Positions 14,007 to 20,645 of a stretch of 27,794 bases of DNA are shown piece by piece. A model generated the notes under the pieces. That model was not told the DNA's origin and did not search any database. It saw nothing but the letters and a program-made list of their open reading frames with translations. Within the stretch, counting starts at the first letter, position 1. Each line of letters opens with the position of its first letter. The stretch is taken from IMG/VR virus record IMGVR_UViG_3300042446_003067, positions 1 to 27,794 of that record. The stretch is one strand, 5' to 3'. The position numbers and the translations under genes are program-made. Source of the DNA: a virus.

Positions 14007-14948
14007 ATGTCATTACCAAGGCTCTCTGCGAGCAAAATCAAATCATATAGTAGCTGTTCATATCTTGCTTATCTAAAATATAATTGTGGCTTGCCTTCGA
14101 AAGGGAATGTAGGCTCAAAATTAGGAGGCATTACTCACGTTGTTCTCGAATGTTTAGCTCACCCTAGAAGGGTGGAAAAAGTTAAGCAGGCTATTGCCTG
14201 TGAGAAGCCATTGTCTATTCCGTCTTTAAGTCGTCTCGTTAAGAAATGGCTCAAGAAAGAAGATGTGGATTCTTTAGAGAATTATGAAAAAATAAATGGA
14301 TTTTTAGTAACTGGATTAGAAAATGATTTTCATGGCAAAGGTTGTGAAAAATACGAAACAGAATATGAATTTGATTTAAATACTGGTAAGTATTGGGTTT
14401 ATGGTTTTATAGATAGACTTTTTGTATATGATGATCATATTAGAATTTTAGATTTTAAATCTTCGAAGTCTAAATTTGCGAAAGGTTCAGAAGATATGGA
14501 TTTTAATGTTCAAGCATTAATCTATGCTTTAGTCGCTTCAAAATTATATCCCGGTAAAAAAATAACAGTTGAATTCTTATTCCTTAAATTTAGGAAAAAT
14601 CCTTATATCAAAATGGAATTCACTTTAAAGCAAATAGATGCATTTGAAGATTATTTAGAATATATAAGTAATTATTTACAAGATTTTGGATTAGAAAAAG
14701 CTTTGGCTAATACAGCTGCTGGAGATTTCAAACGTAAATGGCTTTGCGGTAAAGAACCTTTTACTTACAAAGAGGATGGCTCTCCAGTTTGGGTTTGCGA
14801 ATATAAGGCTCCTTTCCTTTACTTTGAAGCTGTGAAAGAGGGATCTCCATCCAAATCAGCGTATTCTAAAAAGGAACTTGACAAGTATATAGATATGGGT
14901 TATTCAATTGTGCAAAGGAAACATTCCGGTTGTCCGAAGTTTAACTAA
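14007..14948 (+). CDS. RecB/Cas4-like PD-(D/E)XK exonuclease with candidate Fe-S cysteines
   Basis: 313 aa. Opens with LSASKIKSYSSCSYLAYLKY, the typical first helix of RecB/Cas4-family nucleases with a Cys (17). Active-site motifs follow in order: His44 (GGITHVVLECL), Asp136 (YGFIDRLF), Asp149-x-Lys151 (ILDFKSSK) and Gln169 (VQALIYALV). Cys247 (WLCG), Cys264 (VWVCEYK) and Cys309 (HSGCPKF) near the C-terminus, with Cys17, make the one-plus-three pattern of a 4Fe-4S cluster in Cas4/AddB-type enzymes. The spacing is wide, so the cluster is a suggestion. Likely role: 5' or 3' end resection for recombination or processing of replication intermediates. No CRISPR array or cas1/2 is present, so it is not part of a CRISPR adaptation locus here. 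Confidence 0.75.
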   Translation: MSLPRLSASKIKSYSSCSYLAYLKYNCGLPSKGNVGSKLGGITHVVLECLAHPRRVEKVKQAIACEKPLSIPSLSRLVKKWLKKEDVDSLENYEKINGFLVTGLENDFHGKGCEKYETEYEFDLNTGKYWVYGFIDRLFVYDDHIRILDFKSSKSKFAKGSEDMDFNVQALIYALVASKLYPGKKITVEFLFLKFRKNPYIKMEFTLKQIDAFEDYLEYISNYLQDFGLEKALANTAAGDFKRKWLCGKEPFTYKEDGSPVWVCEYKAPFLYFEAVKEGSPSKSAYSKKELDKYIDMGYSIVQRKHSGCPKFN

Positions 14949-14964
14949 AATTCTTTTTAGAATT
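14949..14964 (+). other. Short hairpin upstream of the PHP gene
   Basis: AATTCT-TTTT-AGAATT (14949-14964) fills the gap between the nuclease stop and the ATG at 14966. It is a 6-bp, AT-rich stem with no U-tract after it, so it is not a terminator; any role is unknown. Confidence 0.25.
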
Positions 14965-14965
14965 A

Positions 14966-15757
14966 ATGACTCAATTAATCCCATTGTTTAAGTCGCACTA
15001 TAGTCTATTGCGTTCTATTCTAACTGTTGATCCATATGACTCAAGTAGAGATAAAGATCTTCCTGATAGTATTATAGATATAGCTGTAGAGAATAAGCTT
15101 AAAGAGATAGTCTTAGTAGAAGATAGTATGTCTGGATATATTGCGGCTTTGCAAGCTTGCGAAGCTTCTAATATTAAGCTTATATTTGGATTGAGGATGA
15201 CATTTATCAGGGACTCTTCTGAGAAGACAGATGATTCTTTGATATCGTGTCATAAAAATATTATTTTCCCGAAGAACCTAAAAGGATACAAAACTTTAAT
15301 CAAGTTATCTACTCTAGCATCTTATGATAATTTTTACAAAGAGCCTAGACTTTCTTATTCTGATTTGTATAAATATTGGAGTGATGACTTAGAAATCGCT
15401 ATTCCTTTTTATGATTCTTTCATTCATAATAATCTTTTAAAAGAGAATATATGCGTACCAGAATTTTCAAAAAATATTCCTCATACAATTTTTATTGAAT
15501 CTAATGGTATAGTATTTGATAATCTTCTTCGTAATGCTGCATTAGAATATGCAAAGGCTTATAAAGTAGAAGTCCTTGAAACAAAAAGCATTTATTATAA
15601 AAATCGAGAAGATTTTGATGCTTTTCTAGCTCTTAAATGTTTGAATAGAAAAAAATTTGGATCAGGGAGGACTTTAGATAATCCGGGTTTTGATGATATG
15701 TCTTCCAGAGAATTCAGCTGGGAATCTTATCTAGAAGCTAAAGATCGTTTAATTTAA
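14966..15757 (+). CDS. DNA polymerase III alpha, detached PHP-domain subunit
   Basis: 263 aa equivalent to the N-terminal PHP domain of DnaE. IPLFKSHYSLLRSILTV stands where LHxHSxYSLLDG begins in DnaE. LKEIVLVEDSMSGYIAALQAC and NIKLIFGLRMTFI match ALTDHGNMYGALEFY and IKPIIGxExYV, and the later KNLKGYKTLIKLSTLAS matches the NxxGYxNLxKLxS segment. Near its end, FDAFLALKCLNRKKF is the DnaE region just before the palm. The metal-binding His and Asp residues are lost (VLVEDS for ALTDHG), so the PHP site should be inactive, as in E. coli. It stops at the PHP/palm boundary; the rest of the polymerase is at 16615. It presumably binds the core and the DnaQ-like exonuclease. Confidence 0.8.
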   Translation: MTQLIPLFKSHYSLLRSILTVDPYDSSRDKDLPDSIIDIAVENKLKEIVLVEDSMSGYIAALQACEASNIKLIFGLRMTFIRDSSEKTDDSLISCHKNIIFPKNLKGYKTLIKLSTLASYDNFYKEPRLSYSDLYKYWSDDLEIAIPFYDSFIHNNLLKENICVPEFSKNIPHTIFIESNGIVFDNLLRNAALEYAKAYKVEVLETKSIYYKNREDFDAFLALKCLNRKKFGSGRTLDNPGFDDMSSREFSWESYLEAKDRLI

Positions 15758-15766
15758 ATATTAATT

Positions 15767-15994
15767 ATGGCAAATAATAAAATTGGAGACTTTGTTCAGT
15801 GCAGAGGCTTTTTTGGCATTCAGATTTTCGCTGAAATAAAAAGCATAGAAGAAGTTATGGGAGTTAATGAATACACTATAGAAGGTCCAGAGGGCGAGTA
15901 TAAAATGTTTTCACCTCAATCATTGACTAAAAAAGATGCAAAAGAATGGATTAAAAAGCTAGAAGATAATATACAATTTTTAAAAACAATATGA
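15767..15994 (+). CDS. Hypothetical protein inside the split polymerase locus (75 aa)
   Basis: Not recognised. 75 aa; residues 1-50 look like a small beta-barrel (KIGDFVQCRGF, GIQIFAEIKSI, VNEYTIEGPEGEYKMF), and the rest is one charged helix (TKKDAKEWIKKLEDNIQFL). The KIGDFV start and GEYKMFSP segment resemble SH3-like translation or DNA-binding barrels, but no family can be named. It lies between the PHP gene and the DnaQ-like gene and overlaps the latter by ATGA, so it could be an accessory part of the polymerase (a theta-like linker, for instance); that is only positional inference. Confidence 0.55.
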   Translation: MANNKIGDFVQCRGFFGIQIFAEIKSIEEVMGVNEYTIEGPEGEYKMFSPQSLTKKDAKEWIKKLEDNIQFLKTI

Positions 15995-16611
15995 ATAAAC
16001 TAGATATTAACCAGCGAATTTATTTTGCTGATACAGAGACGGAAGGTCTTAATTTAAATACTTCTCGTCCATGGGAATTCGCTTGGGTAGTTATGGAGAA
16101 TGGCGTTATAGTAGATAGCCAGTCTAGATATTTATGGTGGGAAGATCTTAATGTTAATCCTAAGGCTGCTGAAGTCACAGGCTTTAATTATAAAAAATAT
16201 GAAAAGATTGCTAAATGCCCGAAGGAAGTTTACAAAGAGATTTCTCCATGGTTTTTTGGAGATGATCTTTTAGGTTTTCATAATGGATTAAAATTCGATG
16301 TTTATCAAATTAGAAATTGGTTTCGTGAAATAGGAGAGTCTACAGACTTCGATTGGGTTTCAAGAGTAGTAGACACTAATGCTCTAGCAAAAGCTTTTCT
16401 AAGTGGATCAACCCCAGATTTTGACAATTTCGACGCTTGGCAACTTCGATGGGCAAATTTTATCAAGAAAGGTTTGAAAAGTAATGTAGCTTATCTTTGT
16501 AATGAATGGGGTATTGAAATAGATGCTTCCAAAACTCACCAAGGAGATTATGATTGTTTTCTAACTGCTCAAATTTTCAAAAAACTCGCTTACAATTTTC
16601 AAGAGACTTAA
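15991..16611 (+). CDS. DnaQ-like 3'-5' exonuclease (proofreading subunit)
   Basis: 206 aa of the DEDDh exonuclease superfamily. Exo I is FADTETEGLN (Asp14, Glu16), Exo II is GFHNGLKFDVYQIR (Asp103), Exo III is HQGDYDCFLTAQIF (His183, Asp188). All five catalytic positions are present. It probably proofreads for the C-family polymerase encoded immediately downstream, taking the place of epsilon, although a nucleotide-recycling exonuclease cannot be excluded. It lacks an obvious QxSMxF-type clamp motif or a long C-terminal tail for binding the PHP domain. It is coupled to the 75-aa gene (ATGA) and ends three bases before the polymerase core. Confidence 0.85.
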   Translation: MNKLDINQRIYFADTETEGLNLNTSRPWEFAWVVMENGVIVDSQSRYLWWEDLNVNPKAAEVTGFNYKKYEKIAKCPKEVYKEISPWFFGDDLLGFHNGLKFDVYQIRNWFREIGESTDFDWVSRVVDTNALAKAFLSGSTPDFDNFDAWQLRWANFIKKGLKSNVAYLCNEWGIEIDASKTHQGDYDCFLTAQIFKKLAYNFQET

Positions 16612-16614
16612 AAT

Positions 16615-19176
16615 ATGTTACCCTTTTTAGATAGATTCGAAAAAATAGATCTTAATATCCATGGGATTAGACTCCCAAAATTTTGTTTGAGCAAAGAAGA
16701 TTATGCTACGCTGGATCTTCCTTTTAACTTGAACGGATCTGACTTAACAAGTTTAGAGCTTTTTAATTTTCTAGTTGAAAAGGGATTTGAAAAAAGATTA
16801 AAGAATGATATTAACTCAAAAGAAGAGAAATCTTATAGAGATAGATTGTCTTATGAAATGGGTGTAATTAGCCCCACAGATTTCGTAGATTATTTATTGA
16901 TGGTATGGGATGTCGTCAATATCGCTAAAAAAAATAATATCGCTGTAGGACCGGGTAGAGGTAGTGCTGCTTCTAGTTTGGTTCTATACTGTCTTGGTGT
17001 AACTAATATTGACCCCGTAAAAAATGGTTTATATTTTGAAAGATTCTTGTCTCCTTCGAGAACGACACCTAACATAGTAGACGGTATTAAATATTATTCC
17101 GATGCCGCAGATATTGATCTTGATATTGAGGACTCTAAACGGGAAACACTAATTGAAATTCTAAAGAAAAAATATGATGGCTATTTTTGTAAAGTTTCTA
17201 CTTACAGTACATTGCAAAGTAGAAAGAATATTAAAGAGGTTTGTAAAATTGTTTTGGGATATTCAGAACAACAAAGTCTCGAAATTTCTTCACAAATTCC
17301 TTCTCTATTTGGGAAGGTGCATTCCTTAAAAAATGCTGTAAAAGAAGTCCCATCTTTTGCAGAGTTCGTAAAAGAAAATACTAAAGCATATAAAATAGCA
17401 TTAAAGCTTTCAGAATTGAACTGTTCTAAAGGTTCTCATGCTAGTGCTTATATTGTATCTTATAATAAACTAATTGATTCTATTCCATGTGAAATGGGAG
17501 AAGATGAAATGGTTACAAGTTATGATATGAATTATGCTCAACTTGATAATATCAAGCTTGACTTGCTGGGACTAAAAGCTGTTGGTATTATCAATGAGGT
17601 TTGTACTAATTTAAATTTAAAGCCTGAAAACTTTGATATTAATTATGAAAATGTCTTTAGTCATCTTCAAGATGTTAAATATCCATATGGACTTTTCCAA
17701 ATTAGTGGTGACTGCAACTTAGGAGTAGTCAATAAAGTAAAGCCTAAAAATATGGATGATCTAGCAGCAGTTACTGCTCTAGCTAGACCGGGAGCTTTGC
17801 AGTTCGTTGATAGGTATGCCCAGTTCGTTAATGAAGGGAAGAATGAGTCTATCCACCCATTCTTTGATGAGCTTTTGAAATCAACTGCATCTCTGGCTCT
17901 TTATCAAGAGTCTACCATGCAGATGTGTGAGAAGATTGGTCTTACAAAAGCTGACGGGGAAGTTATCCGTAAGTGCATTGGTAAGAAGAAAATCAAAGAG
18001 ATGGCTAAGTGGAAAGATATTATCTTTGAGACTTGTGAAAAGAATGGATTAAATAAAGAGATTCCAGATCTATTATGGAAGATTTTAGAAGATTCTGCAA
18101 ATTATTCGTTTAACAAAAGTCACAGTTTTTCTTATGCAAGTATTGCAGCCTCGACGGTTTATCTAAAACATAAATATCCTCAGCAGTTCTTCCTCGCTTG
18201 TCTTAAGATAGCTTCTACTAGAGGCGATTTCTTAGAGCAGTTTCAGCTTATCCAACATGAGTTGCCCCATTTTGGGATCGAACTTATGCCCCCGAATATA
18301 GCTAAAAGCGGATTAGGTTTTTCTATTGAAGGGAAGAATATCCGATTCGGACTAGGAGAGATAAAAGGTATATCAGATAAGAGTATAGATAAGCTTCGCA
18401 GTTTCATATCTTCTGATATAGATTCTGATTTTAAATTATATAATTCAGCTAAAGATGCTAAACTTGGAATAGGTATTCTTTCTTCTTTGATTCAGAGTGG
18501 AGCTTTAGGTCATACAGTTAAGGATAGGTCTAAGAAGGTCCTAGAAGCTCAGCTTTGGAATCTATTAACTCCAAAGGAAAAGATATTTTGTATAAATAAT
18601 GAAGGTAAATATGGTTCAGATTTAATCGTAATGCTTAAAGATTATTTGAACTGGATAGATTCTAATGGTAAAAAGTTTACTAAAGAATCTCGTCTAGAAA
18701 CTATTCGTAAAAATTCTGTAGGGTATTTTAAAATATATAATCTCAATAGTCGTAATGAGCTTTTAGCGTCATTCTTCTACGAAAGAATGCTTTTAGGATT
18801 TTCTTATTCTACAACCATGAAAATGGTTTTTGGAGATTTTAATATTGACATTCGTAATATAGATGAGATAGAACAGTATGTTCCTGTTAAAGGTAACTTT
18901 GAACTTATTTGCATTGTTAAAGAGACTCTCTCTGGGAAGAGTAAGGGTGGCAATAGGTATATAAAGATGAAAATCTTTGATGAAACAGGTACTAAATATG
19001 CAATGTTATTAGGAGATAAATTGGCTCAATATTTAGAAAAAAGTGAAGAACCAAAAGAAGAAGATATATTGTATATAAAAGGAACAAAAGGTGATGATAT
19101 TTTTTGGATAAATAAAATGGAAGTTCAAAACCATAAAGCTTATACAAAACTCTCTGAACTAAAAAATATAGAATAA
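16615..19176 (+). CDS. DNA polymerase III alpha, polymerase core (PHP-less DnaE)
   Basis: 853 aa, beginning after the PHP domain. Palm/fingers motifs: VGPGRGSAASSLVLYCLGVTNIDP in outline (111 onward), FERFLSPSR, then ADIDLDIED with the catalytic Asp168/Asp170 and Asp316 in KLDLLGL (E. coli Asp401, Asp403, Asp555). The ANYSFNKSHSFSYA segment with helix YLKHKYPQQFFLA matches the DnaE region FNKSHAAAYxxxxYxxxxLKxxYPxEF. A C-terminal OB domain includes VKGNFELICIVKE and GGNRYIKMKIFDETG. About 12 extra residues lie between FLSPSR and the catalytic aspartates. QLWNLL after an Arg/Lys-rich stretch is a weak clamp-motif candidate. This is the main replicative polymerase; together with the 14966 PHP protein it rebuilds a ~1,115-residue DnaE. 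Confidence 0.9.
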   Translation: MLPFLDRFEKIDLNIHGIRLPKFCLSKEDYATLDLPFNLNGSDLTSLELFNFLVEKGFEKRLKNDINSKEEKSYRDRLSYEMGVISPTDFVDYLLMVWDVVNIAKKNNIAVGPGRGSAASSLVLYCLGVTNIDPVKNGLYFERFLSPSRTTPNIVDGIKYYSDAADIDLDIEDSKRETLIEILKKKYDGYFCKVSTYSTLQSRKNIKEVCKIVLGYSEQQSLEISSQIPSLFGKVHSLKNAVKEVPSFAEFVKENTKAYKIALKLSELNCSKGSHASAYIVSYNKLIDSIPCEMGEDEMVTSYDMNYAQLDNIKLDLLGLKAVGIINEVCTNLNLKPENFDINYENVFSHLQDVKYPYGLFQISGDCNLGVVNKVKPKNMDDLAAVTALARPGALQFVDRYAQFVNEGKNESIHPFFDELLKSTASLALYQESTMQMCEKIGLTKADGEVIRKCIGKKKIKEMAKWKDIIFETCEKNGLNKEIPDLLWKILEDSANYSFNKSHSFSYASIAASTVYLKHKYPQQFFLACLKIASTRGDFLEQFQLIQHELPHFGIELMPPNIAKSGLGFSIEGKNIRFGLGEIKGISDKSIDKLRSFISSDIDSDFKLYNSAKDAKLGIGILSSLIQSGALGHTVKDRSKKVLEAQLWNLLTPKEKIFCINNEGKYGSDLIVMLKDYLNWIDSNGKKFTKESRLETIRKNSVGYFKIYNLNSRNELLASFFYERMLLGFSYSTTMKMVFGDFNIDIRNIDEIEQYVPVKGNFELICIVKETLSGKSKGGNRYIKMKIFDETGTKYAMLLGDKLAQYLEKSEEPKEEDILYIKGTKGDDIFWINKMEVQNHKAYTKLSELKNIE

Positions 19177-19177
19177 A

Positions 19178-19540
19178 ATGGATAATACTACGAATAAAGA
19201 AATTTTAGATGCTGAAATTATTAACGAAGAATTTAATACTGAAACATCGGAGCCTACAATAACCACTGATACTAAAACTCTATTTAGAGTATTATTCAAG
19301 GCTTCTGGAGAAGATGCCTCATCTGCTTTTTTCGACTATGTAGATCCTCATTCATTTAATTCCGATATAGTAGTCGCTTTAATACATTTAATTTTGAATT
19401 CATATTGTTCAATGGTCCCAGAAGATGAACGAGAAAGTTTTGCTATAGATGTTGTTCAAAAATTTATTGAGTCTTTGAAAGGAGAAGAAACTGCATCTGA
19501 AGAAGATATCCCTGATCAGCCTGAGCATGATGGCAATTAA
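19178..19540 (+). CDS. Hypothetical small acidic helical protein (120 aa)
   Basis: Not recognised. 120 aa with an acidic, disordered-looking N-terminus (about 1-30) and C-terminus (EETASEEDIPDQPEHDGN). The middle has a compact helical domain: TLFRVLFKASG, FFDYVDPHSFNSDIVVALIHLIL, ERESFAIDVVQKFIESL. The next gene (19549) has the same layout, FN..VA.L..LI....S.I..E...F..EV...F.FI, so the two look like tandem paralogs. It follows the polymerase core by one base and precedes the SSB-like gene, suggesting a role at the fork or in regulation (inference only). Confidence 0.55.
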   Translation: MDNTTNKEILDAEIINEEFNTETSEPTITTDTKTLFRVLFKASGEDASSAFFDYVDPHSFNSDIVVALIHLILNSYCSMVPEDERESFAIDVVQKFIESLKGEETASEEDIPDQPEHDGN

Positions 19541-19548
19541 AAATACTC

Positions 19549-19812
19549 ATGAGTGTAGATAAAGAATCTTTAGAAGTTTTCCTTTCTATAGGTCGAATTT
19601 TTTCTAAAAAAAATCAAACATGGCTTCCTTTTGTAAAAGATGAAGAAACTCATAACTTTAATGCTTTATGGGTTGCATCTTTAATGTATTTGATATATGA
19701 TAAATATATTTCTTGTATAGATGATGAAAATCAAAATGAATTTTCAGAAGAAGTATTAGAACTTTTTAATTTTATTATTGAAAATGGGATAGAACATACT
19801 TTTAAAGCTTGA
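19549..19812 (+). CDS. Hypothetical small helical protein (87 aa), paralog of the preceding gene
   Basis: 87 aa. ALWVASLMYLIYDKYISCIDDENQNEFSEEV in outline repeats the pattern of residues 62-92 of the 19178 protein, without its acidic tails. Predicted all-helical, no cysteine cluster, no signal peptide or convincing membrane helix (the SLMYLIYDKYI helix is too short). Both this gene and the SSB-like gene have AATACTC directly before the start (AAAAATACTCATG and AAATACTCGAATG), a possible shared translation-start feature. Function unknown. Confidence 0.5.
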   Translation: MSVDKESLEVFLSIGRIFSKKNQTWLPFVKDEETHNFNALWVASLMYLIYDKYISCIDDENQNEFSEEVLELFNFIIENGIEHTFKA

Positions 19813-19860
19813 AAACATTTTTCATTTTAAAATGTAATATTAGTATACAAAAATTTTGAG

Positions 19861-19896
19861 ATGAAAGTCTCTTTCCAAAACAAACCAAACAAATAA
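19861..19896 (+). CDS. Possible 11-residue leader ORF before the SSB-like gene
   Basis: ATG at 19861 followed by ten sense codons (MKVSFQNKPNK) and TAA, ending 12 nt before the SSB-like ATG. TATACA (19844-19849) lies 11 nt before this ATG, the same spacing as the -10-like boxes at 9204 and 9938. It could be a leader peptide, or a chance ORF. It partly fills the largest gene-free gap in the window (19813-19908); the rest of the gap is AT-rich and holds the palindrome CATTTTAAAATG (19823-19834). Confidence 0.2.
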   Translation: MKVSFQNKPNK

Positions 19897-19908
19897 AAAA
19901 ATACTCGA

Positions 19909-20562
19909 ATGTTAGGCAATAAAAACGAAAAAACTGGAACGCTTTTAATTCTTAAGCCCGTTTCAAAAGTGAATGGCGAAAGTGTTAAACCTTTCTTTGA
20001 AGTCTCGTCCAAAAATGTAGCTGAAAATAAATGGGTTCCATCTACAGATACTTCTATCAACTCTATATCTGGATCTTTATTTAAGATTGAAGCCGTAGAA
20101 GAGGAGTATAAGGGAGATAAGTACTTTAGAGTCAAGGCTATTATTAAAGATAAAGATGAGGCTTATCTCATTCCTTTCAGAATGAATATAGCTACTAGAA
20201 GTCTTCTTAATTCGTTTTTTCATTTAGAATCTTTTGACAATCTCTCTATTAGATATTATCTATCTAAATCAGGATATGATTCTTACTATGTCACTCAGAA
20301 TGATGAAAAAGTTACTTGGAAATTTGAATCTTCAGAACTTCCAGCTCCAGAAGAGATCTCTTTCAAAGGTAAAATTATTAGAGACTTTACTAAGCTAGAT
20401 TTATTTTTCGTAGATCAAATTAAAATCCTTAATGAGAGAATCAAGTTGAGTCCATCTAAAGCTTCGGAAGAATCAGAAAGTAAAGTCAGTTCTTCTAGCT
20501 TTCAAACTTCAGACTCTTCCGAACCGGAGAACTGGGAAAGTGAAGAAGAAGTTCCTTTTTAA
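19909..20562 (+). CDS. SSB-like single-stranded DNA-binding protein with acidic VPF tip
   Basis: 217 aa. The N-terminal ~145 residues are beta-rich with an OB-like alternation (TLLILKPV, FKIEAVEEEYKGDKYFRVKAII, EAYLIPFRMNIATRSLLNSFF, LSIRYYLSKSGYDSYYVT). The Ser-rich, acidic C-terminal tail ends ESEEEVPF, matching the bacterial SSB tip (DDDIPF-type) that recruits repair and replication partners. It likely coats ssDNA and docks host or phage proteins through the tip. Its position, downstream of the polymerase core and just before a strong terminator, fits the last gene of a replication transcript. OB fold is inferred by pattern, not alignment, so the tail is the strongest evidence. Start at 19909. 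Confidence 0.7.
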   Translation: MLGNKNEKTGTLLILKPVSKVNGESVKPFFEVSSKNVAENKWVPSTDTSINSISGSLFKIEAVEEEYKGDKYFRVKAIIKDKDEAYLIPFRMNIATRSLLNSFFHLESFDNLSIRYYLSKSGYDSYYVTQNDEKVTWKFESSELPAPEEISFKGKIIRDFTKLDLFFVDQIKILNERIKLSPSKASEESESKVSSSSFQTSDSSEPENWESEEEVPF

Positions 20563-20586
20563 TGTTTAGTTAAATAAAATAATCGA

Positions 20587-20620
20587 GGCTTCTCACTTTT
20601 TAGGTGAGGGGCCTTTTTTT
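20587..20620 (+). terminator. Intrinsic (rho-independent) terminator
   Basis: A 10-bp stem, GGCTTCTCAC (20587-20596) with GTGAGGGGCC (20604-20613), two pairs being G-U, 7-nt loop, followed by seven T (20614-20620). It closes the replication block after the SSB-like gene; it is the only strong terminator found in the window. Confidence 0.88.
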
Positions 20621-20627
20621 GTAAATA

Positions 20628-20635
20628 TATAAATA
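20628..20635 (+). promoter_or_regulatory. TATAAATA box, candidate late-type promoter
   Basis: TATAAATA, identical to the T4 late-promoter consensus recognised by the sigma-like gp55, lies just after the terminator and 10 nt before the ATG at 20646. No -35 element is visible upstream. In such AT-rich DNA the match may be chance, but its place at the head of a new transcription unit is apt. Confidence 0.4.
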
Positions 20636-20645
20636 GCACAATCAA

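Noticed and set aside
14007-14948. CRISPR-associated Cas4
   Set aside because: No repeats, cas1 or cas2 in the window; phage RecB/Cas4-like nucleases commonly stand alone.
14949-14964. Terminator between the RecB/Cas4-like gene and the PHP gene
   Set aside because: AT-only 6-bp stem without a following T-tract; too weak for termination.
15720-16660. Split intein at the DnaE break
   Set aside because: Neither the end of the PHP gene nor the start of the core has intein N- or C-block residues (no Cys/Ser at the junction, no HN-C). The two pieces meet as ordinary proteins.
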